From Catenibacterium mitsuokai (GTDB taxonomy: Bacteria > Bacillota_I > Bacilli_A > Erysipelotrichales > Coprobacillaceae): a stretch of DNA of 64,000 bases. The translations under genes were made by a program, and so were the position numbers. The notes below the pieces were generated by a model. That model did no database searches. It was not told where the DNA came from and saw only the letters and a list, made by a program, of their open reading frames with translations. Below, piece after piece: positions 35,416 to 44,240 of the stretch (position 1 is its first letter; each line of letters opens with the position of its first letter). Where the stretch lies: contig NZ_CP102271.1 in NCBI RefSeq assembly GCF_025148785.1, forward strand, positions 2,101,972 to 2,165,971. Reading direction: 5' to 3'.

Positions 35416-37167
35416 TTACTGTTCTTCTGGTAATTCCTTAAGATCATTATCACCAGTTACATAATGTAAGATAGTCTTTGCAGCAGTTCTAGGACCATCA
35501 TATTCCTGACCCTTAATACCAAGTCTTGTACGAAGTACACCAACCTGTACACCCTGTTCAAACATCTTATGGAAGAATTCCTGTAATAATGGTTCTGTCT
35601 GTTCTTTTCTCTGAACTGGACCAAATGGGTTTGCGAAATAAGAGCCAACTAAACCATATTCAGTAGTAGTACCCTTAGCCATACGGTTACCAGCTCTGAA
35701 TACCTTTAATGCATCTTCTTCATTGTCAAAGAATTCTAAGGCTTCACCTTCAGCTTCATAGTTATTAGCATATAAGAAGATATCTACATCATGATCAGCG
35801 ATAACATCCTTATAATCAGTAATAGGAATTACAATACGAGCATTGACTTTATCTGGGTTCATGAATACAGATCTATCTAATTCCTTAAAGCTGTAACCAG
35901 CATCTAAGTCATCAAGACGAACGAAGGCACCAACTTCTGTACCTGAAGTCTTTACTTTACCATCAACTAATGATAAGCAACCCATATCATCATAAATAGT
36001 CTTGATATCTTCGATATAAGCTTCACCATAAGCCTTAATCTGTTCAATAGTTTCTGATTTACCAGCTCCAGAGTCACCCATTACAACGATATTCTTTTCA
36101 GAACCATCATGTAACTTCATCTGGATCATAGCACCATGGATAGGTAATTTGTGGTGGTTGATGTTAGATACGTTGTGAAGTGTTAAACACATCTTCTTCA
36201 TATATCCGAAGTAATCGAATTCATCACTTGCTGATAGTTTAGCAACCATCATATCGTTCTTGTCATCCTGGAAGAATGACTGATCCTTCTTACCATCTTC
36301 ATAACCATATACATATACTAGATCTGGTTTATTATGTCTATATTCTGATTCATCAGCAAGTTCAAATAAGTTACATAAAGTAACACCCTGTGCCATAAAC
36401 TTAGTATTGAAGTAAACGAAACATAATAACTTACCAACCTTTGCAGGGTAACATAACCACTGATCAGGATTAAATGTTAAGTCAGTGACTGGATTTGTTC
36501 TACTTTCTGGGAATACACCATCTCTTTTGTTTCTCTTAGAATAAGTGATGAATGGTGGATGAATAACAACCTGTTCAATGAATGGAACATCCTTTAAACA
36601 TTCATAATCATCAGGTAAACCTGTAGTTAAGTGAGTAACAGTTAAACCAGCATTCACACCTGCTGTAATCTGTCTTAATACCTTATCGTTCTTACCTACA
36701 GCTCTCTGCATTGAACGATATACTTCTAATACAAGTTTTTCAAATGCTTCCTGAGCGTCAGCAAACTGTACACTCTGGTAACCTGATTTCTTTGAGTCAT
36801 TGAAAACAATTGCATATCTCTGAAGTTTTCTCCAGTATAAATAAATGTCTTCAATTAACTTTACGAACATATCACGATCTTCAAAATACACTGCATATTC
36901 TGGTCTTAATGCACAAACCTGTTCTGCATCAAGTACAAGTAATAACTTGAAAATGCTTCTTAAATCTCCTAATAAGAAGAAATCATCCGCATTGCGTTCA
37001 TGTAAATAAATATATAACTGTGTTTCTAATCTGCGCTGATTCTTAATGAATTTCTCCAATACCTTAGAGAAAGATTCACTTTCCACTAATTCACATCTAC
37101 TCTGACAGAATTCTTCAGAGAAGTTTAAGATTGCATTACCTCTAGTAATTTCGAATTTCTTAGCCAT
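35416..37167 (-). CDS. PEPCK/HPr-kinase-like P-loop protein, 583 aa
   Basis: Large soluble protein. Helical N-terminal half without recognised motif; C-terminal half shows VVMGDSGAGKSETIEQIK (about residue 362), a P-loop of HPr kinase type (GDSGxGKSE), then IKTIYDDMG and GTEVGAFVRLDDLD, similar in order to the ATP-type PEP carboxykinase fold, and late VGVLRTRLGIKG. Database entries for such proteins often say PEP carboxykinase, but the catalytic set of PckA is not recognisable. A nucleotide-dependent kinase or carboxykinase-like role is inferred. AAGGATGAAAAA precedes ATG. Confidence 0.6.
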   Translation of the reverse strand: MAKKFEITRGNAILNFSEEFCQSRCELVESESFSKVLEKFIKNQRRLETQLYIYLHERNADDFFLLGDLRSIFKLLLVLDAEQVCALRPEYAVYFEDRDMFVKLIEDIYLYWRKLQRYAIVFNDSKKSGYQSVQFADAQEAFEKLVLEVYRSMQRAVGKNDKVLRQITAGVNAGLTVTHLTTGLPDDYECLKDVPFIEQVVIHPPFITYSKRNKRDGVFPESRTNPVTDLTFNPDQWLCYPAKVGKLLCFVYFNTKFMAQGVTLCNLFELADESEYRHNKPDLVYVYGYEDGKKDQSFFQDDKNDMMVAKLSASDEFDYFGYMKKMCLTLHNVSNINHHKLPIHGAMIQMKLHDGSEKNIVVMGDSGAGKSETIEQIKAYGEAYIEDIKTIYDDMGCLSLVDGKVKTSGTEVGAFVRLDDLDAGYSFKELDRSVFMNPDKVNARIVIPITDYKDVIADHDVDIFLYANNYEAEGEALEFFDNEEDALKVFRAGNRMAKGTTTEYGLVGSYFANPFGPVQRKEQTEPLLQEFFHKMFEQGVQVGVLRTRLGIKGQEYDGPRTAAKTILHYVTGDNDLKELPEEQ

Positions 37168-37347
37168 TTTTTCATCCTTTCTAAATAGATTATGTTAGCT
37201 CCTATCTATTTTACCCCATAATAACAGAGATATTTACAATATGCAAAGCCTAATTTTGTAATTATCATATGTAAGCGGTATTATTTATGGAATTTAGTAA
37301 ATTCCCATATTTTGCTTGCTAAGTTAGTTAAATCTAATATGTAATAT

Positions 37348-37373
37348 AAAAAAGACCTTTACTAGAAGGCCTT
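37348..37373 (-). terminator. Terminator of lepB
   Basis: AAGACCTT/AAGGCCTT stem with one G-T pair and T6. Confidence 0.7.
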
Positions 37374-37853
37374 AAAGAATACTTTACCGACTATTTCTTT
37401 CTTAAAAGAAACAGCACCTATATAACGGGAATCTGTAGAATGGTTTCTATTATCCCCCATAATAAAGACATCACCTTTAGGAACTGTATAAGTCCAATTA
37501 CTGTCTGTCATTTGTTCATTGATATATGTTTCATTGACTTTCTTACCATTACGATAGAGTTCATGATCAATACATTCTATTGTATCACCCTGCTTGCCAA
37601 TGACTCTTTTAATGATCTGTCTCTGCTGTCCTAATATATTACATTTTGCAATGACAACATCACCATATTTTACATCATCATAATGATAGAACTGCTTATT
37701 GACTAAGACAATGTTCCCTTCATGATAATTAGGTTCCATAGATTGTCCTTCTACATGAGAAATCTGGACAAAGAATAAGAAACCATATGTAAGAACTACT
37801 GTCACAAGAATTACTTTTACATATTCTAATATTGTTTGTTTCATATTTTTCAT
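37362..37853 (-). CDS. lepB: Signal peptidase I
   Basis: 163 residues, short Gram-positive SipS-like form. One N-terminal membrane helix, catalytic Ser in VEGQSMEPNYHEG, Lys in RQIIKRVIGKQGD, and box E GDNRNHSTDSRYIG. Cleaves Sec and Tat signal peptides on the outer face of the membrane. Ribosome site GGTGATTAAA is weak. The 194 bases upstream hold only AT-rich sequence. Confidence 0.95.
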   Translation of the reverse strand: MKNMKQTILEYVKVILVTVVLTYGFLFFVQISHVEGQSMEPNYHEGNIVLVNKQFYHYDDVKYGDVVIAKCNILGQQRQIIKRVIGKQGDTIECIDHELYRNGKKVNETYINEQMTDSNWTYTVPKGDVFIMGDNRNHSTDSRYIGAVSFKKEIVGKVFFKAF

Positions 37854-37883
37854 TTTAATCACCGAAATGATTATACCATAGTT

Positions 37884-39221
37884 TTAGGATAATTCCTTGA
37901 ATAAACTAAAAATAAAGGGAATAGGAATAATACTTGCACATAAATCAGATATAGGCTGAGATAAGGCTAAACCTGTAATACCCCATATGTGAGGCAATAG
38001 AATGACTAGTGGGATAAAAGCCAAACCACTTCTTAAAGCAGCTAGAAATGTCGCTATAACACTTCTACCAATACTTTGGAACAACATATTTGCACCAATA
38101 CTAATAGCCATAAAGAATATCGCAATACATTCAAATTTCATCGCAAGCTGCGCAATAGAGAGTACTTGACTATCCTGTGTAAAGAGTAAGAGAAGCGGTT
38201 TAGTGAAGCATAAACAGATGACACTAATAATACTTAATAGAATAGTAGAAAGAGTCACAGTGAAGATAAATGCCTGTTTCAAACGGTCATATCGTTTAGC
38301 ACCATAGCTAAATGCTGATACTGGCTGGAAACCCTGACCTATGCCTACTCCTACTGAGAAGATGAGATTAGATATACGACTCACAACACTCATTGCCGCA
38401 ATCGCTTCATCTCCATAGATTCCTGCCGCAAAGTTAAGAGTCATAACACTGATACTATTTAATCCCTGACGACATAATGAAGGGAATCCTACCGCAACAA
38501 TACTTCCAATTACATGTTTTTCTAAACTTACATATTGCCATTTGAAACAGCTTTGTGTCTTTCCTTTGTGATACATAGAATAGAGAATGAATGCACTGAT
38601 ATATTGAGACAGGGCCGTAGAGAGTCCTGCACCAGTGACACCCATATGAAATATACGCATAAAAATATAATCACCAAAGATATTAATAATAGAACCAGAT
38701 GTGAGTCCAATCATTGCAAGTGATGCTTGTCCTTCATATCTTAGTATATTATTCATCACACATGATAAAGTCATGGCAGGTGCTGCAATCAAAATAAAGA
38801 AGGCATAGGCTCTTGCATAAGGTAGTATAGTAGAAGTTGAACCCATTAAATACATAAGCGGGTTTAGGAATATAAGGCCAAGTATCGCAATTAAAGCACC
38901 AAAAAAGAGTGAACCAAAAAAACTTGTAGATGCAAAAATACGTGCTTCTTCTACTCTTTTTGCCCCTAGTCTTCTTGATATGTTTGCGCCTGCTCCATGC
39001 CCAAACATAAAACCAAAAGCTTGCAGTATAGCCATCAATCCAAAAACAATCCCTACTGCACCTGTAGCACTTGTCCCAACTGTAGAGACAAAGTACGTAT
39101 CAGCCATATTATAGATATTAGTCACTAACATTGAGATTGTTGTTGGTAATGCGAGAGTAAGTATCAGAGAAGGGATTGGCTGCTTGATCATTCTCTCATA
39201 CTGTGATTCATATTGTGTCAT
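37884..39221 (-). CDS. MATE-family efflux protein
   Basis: 445 residues, twelve membrane helices in two MatE repeats (about 20-180 and 240-400). LALPTTISMLVTNIYNMADT, FVSTVGTSATGAVGIVF and VGIGQGFQPVSAFSYGAKRY are typical of the DinF/NorM-like branch in Firmicutes. Exports organic cations or drugs with a Na or H gradient. Lies upstream of lepB on the same strand, 22 bases apart, without obvious functional link. Confidence 0.93.
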   Translation of the reverse strand: MTQYESQYERMIKQPIPSLILTLALPTTISMLVTNIYNMADTYFVSTVGTSATGAVGIVFGLMAILQAFGFMFGHGAGANISRRLGAKRVEEARIFASTSFFGSLFFGALIAILGLIFLNPLMYLMGSTSTILPYARAYAFFILIAAPAMTLSCVMNNILRYEGQASLAMIGLTSGSIINIFGDYIFMRIFHMGVTGAGLSTALSQYISAFILYSMYHKGKTQSCFKWQYVSLEKHVIGSIVAVGFPSLCRQGLNSISVMTLNFAAGIYGDEAIAAMSVVSRISNLIFSVGVGIGQGFQPVSAFSYGAKRYDRLKQAFIFTVTLSTILLSIISVICLCFTKPLLLLFTQDSQVLSIAQLAMKFECIAIFFMAISIGANMLFQSIGRSVIATFLAALRSGLAFIPLVILLPHIWGITGLALSQPISDLCASIIPIPFIFSLFKELS

Positions 39222-39331
39222 ATAACTTTCCCCTTTTGGCTATTTATTATAAAACTACTTCACACTTAAAACAATCTGGGTTCACATAATGAAAAAATTG
39301 TGATAATGTAAGAGATGCGAGGTATGAGAAA

Positions 39332-39976
39332 ATGTATAAAAAAATATTAACACTAGTATTATGTACTTTCTTTGTATTAACTGGATGTTCTTCTAAAACA
39401 GCTGTTAAATCACAAGCGAGTACATATGCAGTCCTTACTAAAAAGAAAAAGAGTGAGCTTCTTAAGATGAAGAAACACTATGATCTTATTGTAGTGAGAA
39501 GTAAAGATTTAACTATAGAAGATATGAAGGTTTTAAGAAAGAAGTCTAAACAGATTTATTTCTATATGAATTTAAAGAAACCACATCATAAAGCTGAAGA
39601 GTTAAAGGCTGATGGTATTTTTATTAGTAAGATTGATGATGCAGATGCATTAGATGCTCTTATTAAAGAAGCAAATCAGAATAAGTTAAAAGTTATTGTG
39701 AATAATGCCTATGATTATAGAGAAACTGTTTATAAGAATTCTAAGATGGTTGCAGGTGTAAACCAGACTTGTATGATGACTAAGAAACAGGGTAAGAAAT
39801 ATGTAAAACAGGATACTAAAGTATCAACACGATTAAAGAAATATTTAAATACATGTCAGGAAAAAGGTATTGCGACTTATTTAGTAGAGTATACTAAAAA
39901 TACTGACTGGAGAGCTGCAATCAATGCTTATTGTAAGAAGCATCATATTACTTACTACAATCCAACTATTAAGTAA
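39332..39976 (+). CDS. Lipoprotein, GH114/TM1410-like fold suspected
   Basis: 214 residues. Signal peptide with lipobox LTGC (Cys about 20), so surface lipoprotein. The body is lysine-rich and alternates strands and helices like a small TIM barrel: YDLIVVRSKDL, KQIYFYMNLKKP, LKADGIFISKIDDADALDAL, LKVIVNNAYDYRE, GIATYLVEYTKNTDW. This order resembles endo-alpha-polygalactosaminidase-like (GH114) proteins, but the acids cannot be assigned with certainty. Confidence 0.65.
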   Translation: MYKKILTLVLCTFFVLTGCSSKTAVKSQASTYAVLTKKKKSELLKMKKHYDLIVVRSKDLTIEDMKVLRKKSKQIYFYMNLKKPHHKAEELKADGIFISKIDDADALDALIKEANQNKLKVIVNNAYDYRETVYKNSKMVAGVNQTCMMTKKQGKKYVKQDTKVSTRLKKYLNTCQEKGIATYLVEYTKNTDWRAAINAYCKKHHITYYNPTIK

Positions 39977-39977
39977 G

Positions 39978-40000
39978 ACACATGGAAACATGTGTTTTTT
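39978..40000 (+). terminator. Terminator of the lipoprotein gene
   Basis: ACACATG/CATGTGT stem with GAAA tetraloop and T6. Confidence 0.9.
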
Positions 40001-40005
40001 ATGTA

Positions 40006-40117
40006 CAAAAAAGACCTCCGAAGAGGTCTATTAATAGAAAACCCGAGCAAACATCGTTTGCACAATGCCGCTACTGTAAAAGAATATCTTTTTTCATCTA
40101 CTGCAATGTTACACTGT
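40006..40117 (-). ncRNA. Candidate structured RNA downstream of abi gene
   Basis: About 110 bases between the abi stop and a strong terminator. Read on the minus strand it shows hairpins AAAAGA-TAT-TCTTTT (40078-40092), GCAAAC-GAT-GTTTGC (40047-40061), CTATTAATAG, and the terminator AGACCTC-TTCG-GAGGTCT (40012-40029) with T6; the words GCAGTAG and ACAGTAG are repeated. AbiF genes are known to be accompanied by a conserved RNA motif (abiF RNA), thought to be an antitoxin; this one is in the right place. Confidence 0.6.
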
Positions 40118-41053
40118 CTAAAACCAACTGTCAACTACTAATCCTAGAAATTTGAAAGTTCCTTGGATTAATTTATTTGTCTTATAATAGGTAGAATTTC
40201 TATCAATCCTTCTTATTAATTTCTTCAATTTCCCACTTTCATATAAGGCAACTCCTTCACTTCTTACCATTTTCTTATGCATATACAATAATGTGATAAT
40301 CTGTTGAATTCTCTCGTTACTCATTCTATTCTTTCTGAAATTAGAATTCATATGCGGAATATTCATTAGTTCTTCTGTAATATCTTTCTTTGTTCGATGT
40401 TCTGCAGTATGAGATCTCAAATCATTTAATATACAATTACTATGAGCTGATGCATTTCTAATTTTTTTACAAGTTAACAACCCATAATAATCATATTTCA
40501 TTTCCTTATCAGAGAAACGATTAGCACAATAGTGATAAAATCCAACCAATTTCCCAAACGATATTATTTCAATAAATGCCCAAACAGGATAATTACCTTC
40601 GTATTTTTCAATAATATCCCTGCAATAGATACCTCTTCTGTTCCTATTAATCTCAGATTCAAAATTATTCTTTTGCCTGTCATCCAAAGAACCAATATAA
40701 TCTTTGACTATTTGATAACCATCTTCATCATACTCATCTATTTTTCTTAATAATTGTAATTTAGTATGATGTTCAATATCCAAAGCCATTTCTACTACTC
40801 TATAGCGAAGACGCATATCAATGATTGACACATCTACTAGATACGCAAATTCCAAATTAATATACTTTCCCTCATTTTTTCCACCTGGATGTTTATCATA
40901 ATTTTTTCTGAAAGAAGTCAACTTATAATAATTATTGTTGTATTTGAGATACTGTTTAGCAGAATCCTCATCCATGATATTGAAAAGTATTCCCTTGTCT
41001 TTCAAATGTTGAATCTGTTCATCTAGAGATAATCTTGGTTTATTCTTTTCCAT
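40118..41053 (-). CDS. Abi_2 / AbiF-like abortive-infection protein
   Basis: 311 residues of the Abi_2 family. LSLDEQIQHLKDKGILF, YLKYNNNYYKLTSFRKNY, AYLVDVSIIDMRLRYRVVEM, LDIEHHTKLQLLRKI, GNYPVWAFIEIISFGKLVGF and KIRNASAHSNCILND are typical. The last contains RNASAH (about 198-203), a HEPN RNase Rx4H motif. Such proteins stop phage growth, probably by RNA cleavage once freed from a small RNA. GGAGATAG precedes two adjacent ATGs; the second is used here. Confidence 0.88.
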   Translation of the reverse strand: MEKNKPRLSLDEQIQHLKDKGILFNIMDEDSAKQYLKYNNNYYKLTSFRKNYDKHPGGKNEGKYINLEFAYLVDVSIIDMRLRYRVVEMALDIEHHTKLQLLRKIDEYDEDGYQIVKDYIGSLDDRQKNNFESEINRNRRGIYCRDIIEKYEGNYPVWAFIEIISFGKLVGFYHYCANRFSDKEMKYDYYGLLTCKKIRNASAHSNCILNDLRSHTAEHRTKKDITEELMNIPHMNSNFRKNRMSNERIQQIITLLYMHKKMVRSEGVALYESGKLKKLIRRIDRNSTYYKTNKLIQGTFKFLGLVVDSWF

Positions 41054-41078
41054 CATCTATCTCCTTTAAACGTATCAA

Positions 41079-41107
41079 AAAAACTATAAGAATTACTCTT
41101 ATAGTCT
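41079..41107 (-). terminator. Hairpin between DUF5131 and abi genes
   Basis: Perfect 8-bp stem ACTATAAG/CTTATAGT, seven-base loop, T7 on the minus strand. Ends the DUF5131 message or limits readthrough to abi. Confidence 0.75.
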
Positions 41108-41148
41108 TCTACTTATTCATACTATTTGAAACTTCTTTTTTCTCATTA

Positions 41149-42024
41149 TCAAAGACATTGTTTACATCCAAATCTTCTTGCACATCCATTACATATAGGT
41201 TTTGATGCACATTCTATACAATGTTCACTGAATTCTCTTTTATACAACTGATCTTCTCTTAATTCATTATCAAAGAAATCATAAAGATGATATACTGGTT
41301 TATTTCCTTGATAATTCATTTTAGAACGATAAGCTATTCTTGTCTGAGCTACTTTTCCTTTCACTCGATAATGAATACCATCCTTCACAAAATGAGATCC
41401 TGTTTCTATAAAAGTGAATGTAGTGTTCTTATTCACACATTGATTATGTAAAGATTTAATCCAATCGAAGTCACATGCTCTTGTACCACCATAATTCTCT
41501 CCACCGCATGTCACTTCTTCTATGCGTCCATCTAAATACTTTTCTAAATCAATAGGACCGATAAGAGGTGCTAACATAACTCCTTTATGTTTAGCAGGAA
41601 TATCTAATAGAATAGGTATACGTTCATCAGCACGTTTCTGATTCTCACATGTAACATTAAGTATTACATTCTCATATCCATCACCCCAGTTATCTGGTAA
41701 GCATTCTTCAAGTCTTTCTGCTCTTTTAGTAAGTATATAGAAAATGACATCCTGTCTTCTTCTGATCATGGACCAGACATCATCTCTCCATATATCTGCC
41801 TCTTCTAGACAGAAATCACTTGTCATACAGACTCTTATCTTTTCTCCTCTTTGTATCTTATATGTACCATCTCTATTTCTAGAAAGTGGATATGCAAAAT
41901 CATTGGTCTTATATATATGTGAACCATCCTGATTTCTCATCTTATCCAAAACATACATATAACAATTCATACACCCTTCAGAATACTTTACACAGCCATG
42001 CCAGGGATTCCAGATATCATGCAT
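41149..42024 (-). CDS. DUF5131 (phage Gp37/Gp68) family protein
   Basis: 291 residues. IWNPWHGCVKYSEGCMNCYMY shows the CxxxxxxxCxxCY cluster of this family, which resembles a radical-SAM iron-sulfur site; RVCMTSDFCLEEADIWRDDV and FYILTKRAERL follow. The C-terminal part adds CIECASKPICNGCARRFGCK, a second Cys cluster. Found on phages and defence islands; function not established. GGAGTTAATA precedes ATG. Confidence 0.88.
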   Translation of the reverse strand: MHDIWNPWHGCVKYSEGCMNCYMYVLDKMRNQDGSHIYKTNDFAYPLSRNRDGTYKIQRGEKIRVCMTSDFCLEEADIWRDDVWSMIRRRQDVIFYILTKRAERLEECLPDNWGDGYENVILNVTCENQKRADERIPILLDIPAKHKGVMLAPLIGPIDLEKYLDGRIEEVTCGGENYGGTRACDFDWIKSLHNQCVNKNTTFTFIETGSHFVKDGIHYRVKGKVAQTRIAYRSKMNYQGNKPVYHLYDFFDNELREDQLYKREFSEHCIECASKPICNGCARRFGCKQCL

Positions 42025-42056
42025 TATTAACTCCTTATCAAACTAAATTGCTTTAT

Positions 42057-42266
42057 TTAAAACCATTTAATAATACGTCCTACACATATGCCATAGAGTG
42101 GTGAACGTGTTACTAAACAGAGAATAATAGTTGCTGCAATCATTGTAATATCAAAACAGTTCTTACACAAGAAATACGCCTTATTATAATGATTAGAAAA
42201 ACTTAAGATAACTACTGATAGAAGAAACAAATGAGACTGTACGATAGTGTAATTGCAATAGGGTAG
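42057..42266 (-). pseudogene. Headless membrane-protein fragment behind the intron
   Basis: An open frame of 69 codons from the intron's 3' edge to a TAA at 42057: SHLFLLSVVILSFSNHYNKA, YFLCKNCFDITMIAATIILC, LVTRSPLYGICVGRIIKWF. Two membrane helices, no start codon. It looks like the end of a larger integral membrane protein; its front is not found across the intron, where the ABC exporter terminator lies. Family not recognised. Confidence 0.45.
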
Positions 42267-42305
42267 ACAAGGAATAATATTAAAAGGTTAATTAACTATT
42301 ATTTC

Positions 42306-42352
42306 TGTGCCTCCCGTTGCACCGTACGTACGGGTCTCGTATACGGCGCTAC
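42306..42352 (-). ncRNA. Group II intron domain V
   Basis: On the minus strand GCGCCGTATACG, AGAC, CCGTACGTACGGTGC make the catalytic hairpin; the CGC-type catalytic triad region and AGAC loop are visible. Preceded by the maturase stop and followed by the domain VI stem. Confidence 0.75.
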
Positions 42353-42372
42353 ATTTATATGATAATTTCAGA

Positions 42373-43668
42373 CTAACTTAGATAGTAATTAAGGGGATTG
42401 ATCAGACCAGGTCTATCTCCTATTCTTTTACCCAAGAATTTGGGACTAATAATATTATTAATTACATGACCACAGGCCTGGCTATAAAGTCCGCGTCTAG
42501 AGTTTGCCACCGAAAAGATTTGTTCATCAGAAAATTGGCAAGAAAATAGCCTATTCATTTTGTATAAGTTTTTATAAATCGTTTTAGGTCTTTTCCACTG
42601 TTTCAAAATGATTACTCTGATTTTATGGCGAAGCCATTGACCAAAGACGTCAATGAAGTATTTCATCACGCCTATTCGATAATAGTTAATCCACCCCACT
42701 ACAATCTGATTGATTCTCTTGAATGTAACTGCAAGAGGGCGTGCAATTCCTATCCTTCTTATAAGTTCTCTTCTACATTTATCGTAGATTTTCATCTTGC
42801 TCTGATTGGAAGGCTTGCATTTCCATTCACCATTCCTTTGGAGGTAGGTGAATCCTAGAAACTTGCTTTCGGGTGGTCTGACCACTTTGGTTTTAGTAGC
42901 GCTGACTTTAAGAAATAGTTTTCTCTCTAGCCATGAAGTGACTGACTTCATTACTCTATTTGCACTCATCTCGCTCTTAACGAAGATATTGCAGTCATCT
43001 GCATATCTAACAAAGCGTAGTCCTCTATATTCCAGTTCCTTGTCAAACTTATCTAAATAAACGTTAGAAAGGATTGGTGAGAGTGGACCTCCCTGAGGCA
43101 CACCGATTCTCGAAGGTTTTACTAAACCATCTTCCATAATCCCTGCCTGCATGAATTTGCGAATAAGATGTAATGTTGTTGAGTCATTCACGTGCTTTTC
43201 TCTAAGTATTGAGATTAATTTATCATGATTTACAGTGTCAAAGTATGCTTCAATATCTAAGTCTATAACCCAGTCATAACCTTCATTGATGTATTCTAGA
43301 GTCTTTAATACAGCCATCTGTGCACTTTTTCTTGGTCTGAATCCATAACTGAATTCACTGAATGAAGAATCTAATTTCTTCATCAATATCTGTGCAACAG
43401 CCTGTTGAATAACTCTATCCACTACTGTAGGTATACCTAATGGTCTTTTCTTGCCATTAGGCTTTGGGATATAGACTCTCTTGACTGATTGGGGCTTATA
43501 CTTCTTATTAAGTATAGAGTATCTAATCTCTCTTCTATACTTATAGAAATATTCATCAAGTTCATCTACTGTCATCTTGTCGATTCCAGATACACCTTTG
43601 TTTCTCTTGACCTGTAGAATAGCCCTGTCGATGTTAGAATCACTAAGTATTTCATCAATTAATCTCAT
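42373..43668 (-). CDS. ltrA: Group II intron reverse transcriptase/maturase
   Basis: 431 residues. RT domain: GVSGIDKMTVDE, YKPQSVKRVYIPKPNGKKRP, LGIPTVVDRVIQQAVAQIL, FSYGFRPRKSAQMA, DLDIEAYFDTVNHDKL, GVPQGGPLSPILSNVYLD, and the active site FVRYADDCNIFV. Maturase (X) domain: about 300-400 (YYRIGVMKYFIDVFGQWLRH, WKRPKTIYKNL). No HNH endonuclease. Helps splicing and retrohoming of the surrounding intron. GGAGAACACAGAC precedes ATG. Confidence 0.95.
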   Translation of the reverse strand: MRLIDEILSDSNIDRAILQVKRNKGVSGIDKMTVDELDEYFYKYRREIRYSILNKKYKPQSVKRVYIPKPNGKKRPLGIPTVVDRVIQQAVAQILMKKLDSSFSEFSYGFRPRKSAQMAVLKTLEYINEGYDWVIDLDIEAYFDTVNHDKLISILREKHVNDSTTLHLIRKFMQAGIMEDGLVKPSRIGVPQGGPLSPILSNVYLDKFDKELEYRGLRFVRYADDCNIFVKSEMSANRVMKSVTSWLERKLFLKVSATKTKVVRPPESKFLGFTYLQRNGEWKCKPSNQSKMKIYDKCRRELIRRIGIARPLAVTFKRINQIVVGWINYYRIGVMKYFIDVFGQWLRHKIRVIILKQWKRPKTIYKNLYKMNRLFSCQFSDEQIFSVANSRRGLYSQACGHVINNIISPKFLGKRIGDRPGLINPLNYYLS

Positions 43669-44207
43669 GTCTGTGTTCTCCTTTTCATATCGTAGATTTA
43701 TCTAGAACTGTTCCCTCTTCCTTCATCTCCACAGAAATTACGTTTTCCATTTATGAAATGATTCCAATTTCGAACTATCTAGACATTGCTTTATGATGAG
43801 TAACATCATATAAACATTAGGTCCTTTAGTGTTGGTGAGACACCTACTATGACCTCAGCTGACTCCTCACAGTGAGCTTTTTGTCGCACAACTTACCATC
43901 ACTGATTTTAAAGATATTGGACTTCGTTGCCTGTGAGGCCTCCCGGGGTAATTCACTAATCCTGTTTCCTTCACAACGCCTTGATTTACTCTCTTGGTTT
44001 TACGTTTACCTTTAGGACTTCGGTTTGTAAGGCAACCTTATCCACCATTTAGCCTTATATCAAGTTTCTGTTCGTACGCTCAAAGGAATTGCTACACCAC
44101 TTCCTTCACTCCTACCTTTATGGTATCGGCTTGTGGTTCACTACACTTGGCGGTAACTACCTGTGGTCGGTTTATCTCCGACTGAATCAGTGCCATGCCC
44201 GGCACAC
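43669..44207 (-). ncRNA. Group II intron 5' RNA (domains I to IV start)
   Basis: 540 bases without protein-coding content on the minus strand; higher GC than neighbours, as expected for the folded domain I-III. Individual domains were not folded by hand. Confidence 0.65.
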
Positions 44208-44210
44208 CTC

Positions 44211-44235
44211 AAAAAAGCATGCCTTCTAGGCATGC
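44211..44235 (-). terminator. Terminator of the ABC exporter operon (intron target)
   Basis: Perfect 7-bp stem GCATGCC/GGCATGC, five-base loop, T6, then GAG and the intron 5' end. Class C introns typically enter just behind such hairpins. Confidence 0.9.
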
Positions 44236-44240
44236 TCATT

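Larger units (their letters stand above)
42266..44207 (-). mobile_element. Group II intron with reverse transcriptase
   Basis: The 5' end reads GTGTGCCGGGCATGG (fits GUGYG), then 540 bases of structured RNA, the maturase gene, and a domain V hairpin (about 42306-42352; GCGCCGTA pairs with TACGGTGC), followed by a domain VI-like AATAATA/TATTATT stem. The 3' end is uncertain by about 10 bases. Short ORF without endonuclease and insertion right behind a terminator hairpin point to a class C-like, terminator-homing intron. Confidence 0.85.

Noticed and set aside
42057-42266. Assigning the headless fragment to AgrB
   Set aside because: It has hydrophobic stretches, but none of the AgrB protease residues or typical motifs can be seen.
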